The notes under the pieces were generated by a model. The model worked only from the letters and a program-made list of their open reading frames with translations, ran no database searches and was not told the DNA's origin. The translations under genes and the position numbers were made by a program. A stretch of 64,000 bases of DNA from positions 134,341 to 198,340 of the forward strand of contig CAZINX010000003.1 in the NCBI GenBank assembly GCA_964540795.1, written 5' to 3'. The stretch is from Dichotomicrobium sp964540795 (GTDB lineage Bacteria; Pseudomonadota; Alphaproteobacteria; Rhizobiales; Rhodomicrobiaceae). Below, piece after piece: positions 62,796-64,000 of the stretch; the stretch's first letter is position 1; each line of letters begins with the position of its first letter.

Positions 62796-63570
62796 TCAGA
62801 ACCTATGCGTCCAGTCACGCAGTCCGATTGACATGATGCGCCATGGCTGATCGGTCAGCTTGTTCCAGGCTTCACAGCAATGCGCCAGGATGTCGTCGTA
62901 GGATTGGAAGACCCGGTTTGAGAGCCAGTTATCGCGCAGCAATTGCCAGATATTTCCTGAGGGTTGAGTTCCGGCGAGCGGGGCGGCAAGGGCAGCAGGG
63001 TGATGTTGCCGGGAACGTTCAACTTCGCCGACATATGCCATCCGGCCTGATCGAGCAGAAGCACGGCATGAGCGCCGCGCTCAACCGTAGCGCTGATCTG
63101 GGCAAGATGATCCTGCGTGGCGGGCGTGTCGCACCAGGGCATGACGAGCCCGGCGCCTTTGCCCTTCGCCGGAGGGATGGCGCCGAAAATGTAAGCCCAT
63201 CTGGAGCGTTGATCATGCGCCGCGGTTGGCCGGCTTCCACGCCGCGTCCAGCGGCGAGTGATCTTGTTCTTCTGTCCAATCCTGGCCTCGTCCTGGAACC
63301 AGATTTCTATTGGCGTTCCCGGCGCGAGCTGCTGTTGGATCGCCGCCAGCTTGTCGGCGAAGTTCTTTTAAATGCCTCAATGATCTCAGGGTCTTGAGCA
63401 TAATGTCGAGGGCGGGCCGAGAGTTTTGTGAAGCCAAAGGCCGGCGCGGAGCGACGAAGCCCCATCGCACGCAGTTCCCGGCTCACCGTCTGGCGGCTGA
63501 GCGATACGCCGAATTCCTCGCGCAGCCACTGGACAAGATCGACAAGCCGCCAGCGGACGACGCCATCCAG

Positions 63571-63614
63571 ATAAGGTTGCGGTCCGGCCTCAATAAGGTT
63601 GCGGTCCGGCCTCA
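63571..63614. repeat. 22-bp tandem duplication inside the transposase
   Basis: Copies 63571-63592 and 63593-63614 are identical. Since 22 is not a multiple of three it shifts the transposase frame; deleting one copy rejoins the N-terminal and middle parts. Confidence 0.92.
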
Positions 63615-63902
63615 ACCGCTTGAGCAAGCGCCGCACGCTGGGCATCGCTGAGGCGAGGCGTCTTGCCGGGCGCTTTACAATCGAGCAGGCCGTCAGGGCC
63701 ATGCGCATTGAAGCGCACCACCCAGTCCCGGATGATTTGCAACCCGACCCCGCCGATCCTTGCCGCCTGGCTCCGGCTGCCGCCTTCATAATTGGATGCC
63801 AGCGCCAGCAAGCGCCTTGTTTGATTTGCGTCCCGGCTCGCCCGAGCAAGCCGGTGCAGATCATCCGCGGTATAGTCAGAACGAAGCTGGATAGCCGCTC
63901 CC

Positions 63903-63928
63903 ATGGAAAACCTCCCGTCGTTTTCCAT
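63903..63928. repeat. 9-bp inverted repeat at the transposase start
   Basis: ATGGAAAAC (63903-63911) and GTTTTCCAT (63920-63928) are perfect inverted copies around 8 bases, at the possible start codons of the transposase (63928 or 63904). It may be part of the element's end or a leader hairpin that limits translation. Confidence 0.5.
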
Positions 63929-63951
63929 CGTGAATCATTATTCGCGGCGAT

Positions 63952-64000
63952 TGTCACCGGCGGCGCAAAACTGACCCTATCGGCGGAACGAATCTGACCC
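63952..64000. mobile_element. probable terminal segment of an IS21-family element
   Basis: From TGTC at 63952 the sequence carries AAAACTGACCC (63967-63977) and a second CTGACCC at 63994-64000, a 23-base spaced direct repeat of the kind found at IS21-family ends, and runs off the window. It abuts the IS630 remnant, so one element probably inserted next to or into the other. The istA/istB genes would lie beyond the edge. Confidence 0.45.

Larger units (their letters stand above)
62796..63928 (-). pseudogene. IS630-family transposase, decayed
   Basis: The pieces together make a nearly complete IS630 transposase: N-terminal HTH (MGAAIQLRSDYTADDLHRLA, LGGVGLQI-like IIRDWVVRFNAHGPDG), middle part (VVRWRLVDLVQWLREEFG, SRELRAMGL), then the DDE triad blocks WFQDEARIG, LLLDQAGWH and PRSPELNP, and a C-terminal WQLLRDNWLSNRVF. 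The frame is broken at three places: a 22-bp tandem duplication (63571-63614), a missing base at 63363-63364 (TT for TTT), and a missing base at 62953-62955 (TTT for TTTT). It cannot encode active enzyme as it stands. It ends at TGA 62798-62796. Confidence 0.88.

Noticed and set aside
62553..62850. ORFs spanning the tRNA-Gly to IS630 gap on both strands
   Set aside because: One runs antisense through the tRNA 3' end and neither resembles a known protein; composition is that of non-coding junction DNA.
62740..63951. Terminal inverted repeats of the IS630 element
   Set aside because: Comparing both flanks by eye gave no convincing match; the ends may be lost or replaced by the adjoining IS21-like element.

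Overview
This 64 kb window is GC-rich, densely coded chromosome from an alphaproteobacterium, most likely of the Hyphomicrobiales (Rhizobiales) group. This is inferred from the ftsK-lolA-xth neighbourhood with an aminotransferase on one side and a CenR-like response regulator on the other, a MetH that lacks its homocysteine domain, a CsgH-type curli protein, a 41-residue zinc-free L36, and palindromic intergenic repeats of alphaproteobacterial type. No species is named because nothing in the window fixes one.

Layout: 0.1-4.5 kb carries miaA, serB, a UDP-sugar dehydrogenase and a secreted peptidoglycan-binding-like protein. 4.8-9.9 kb is an oxyanion (molybdate/tungstate) block: a 69-residue Mop protein, a BtuCD-type ABC transporter with its binding protein, a ModA-like protein with no visible signal peptide, and a divergent MOT1-family permease; inverted repeats fill the divergent promoter. 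10.0-16.8 kb is carbon metabolism: a beta-phosphoglucomutase/GH65 phosphorylase fusion, an archaeal-type FBP aldolase/phosphatase and PEP synthase. 16.8-28.7 kb holds an acyl-CoA dehydrogenase with a divergent LysR regulator, alanine dehydrogenase, tRNA-Pro and tRNA-Gln, CsbD, a small cytochrome c, a TPR/ATP-grasp fusion, a YdcF protein, cysK-sseA, and dsbB with a DedA-like gene. 28.8-34.4 kb has tRNA-Leu, a higBA module with a frameshifted toxin, a D,D-carboxypeptidase, the MetH C-terminal part, a TPR protein and rpmJ. 34.5-38 kb has a Sel1-repeat protein, an orphan TAXI binding protein and copper genes.

38-48.4 kb is the conserved core: lolA, ftsK, aminotransferase, Pif1-like helicase, a candidate small RNA, xth, a cyclic-nucleotide-binding protein, the CenR-like regulator and an L,D-transpeptidase. 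48.6-51.7 kb is a redox and 3-hydroxybutyrate operon ending in a patatin. 52-53.8 kb is leuA with a long leader that has a promoter, a Leu-rich leader ORF and stem-loops. 54-55.4 kb is a compact curli locus (curlin, CsgH, curlin). After it come a P450, a beta-barrel protein, a phosphatase, acs and a CBS-bearing site-2 protease. The right end is a tRNA-Gly followed by a decayed IS630-family transposase and what looks like the tip of an IS21-family element.

Functional links: FBP aldolase/phosphatase, PpsA, Acs and 3-hydroxybutyrate dehydrogenase together suggest growth on C2/C4 acids or stored polyhydroxybutyrate with gluconeogenic flux. FtsK, LolA, L,D-transpeptidase, D,D-carboxypeptidase and CenR-like genes are envelope and division functions. 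The best candidates for something undescribed are the 44.66-44.80 kb RNA with C-rich loops, the oxyanion block with its leaderless binding protein, and the TPR/ATP-grasp protein.
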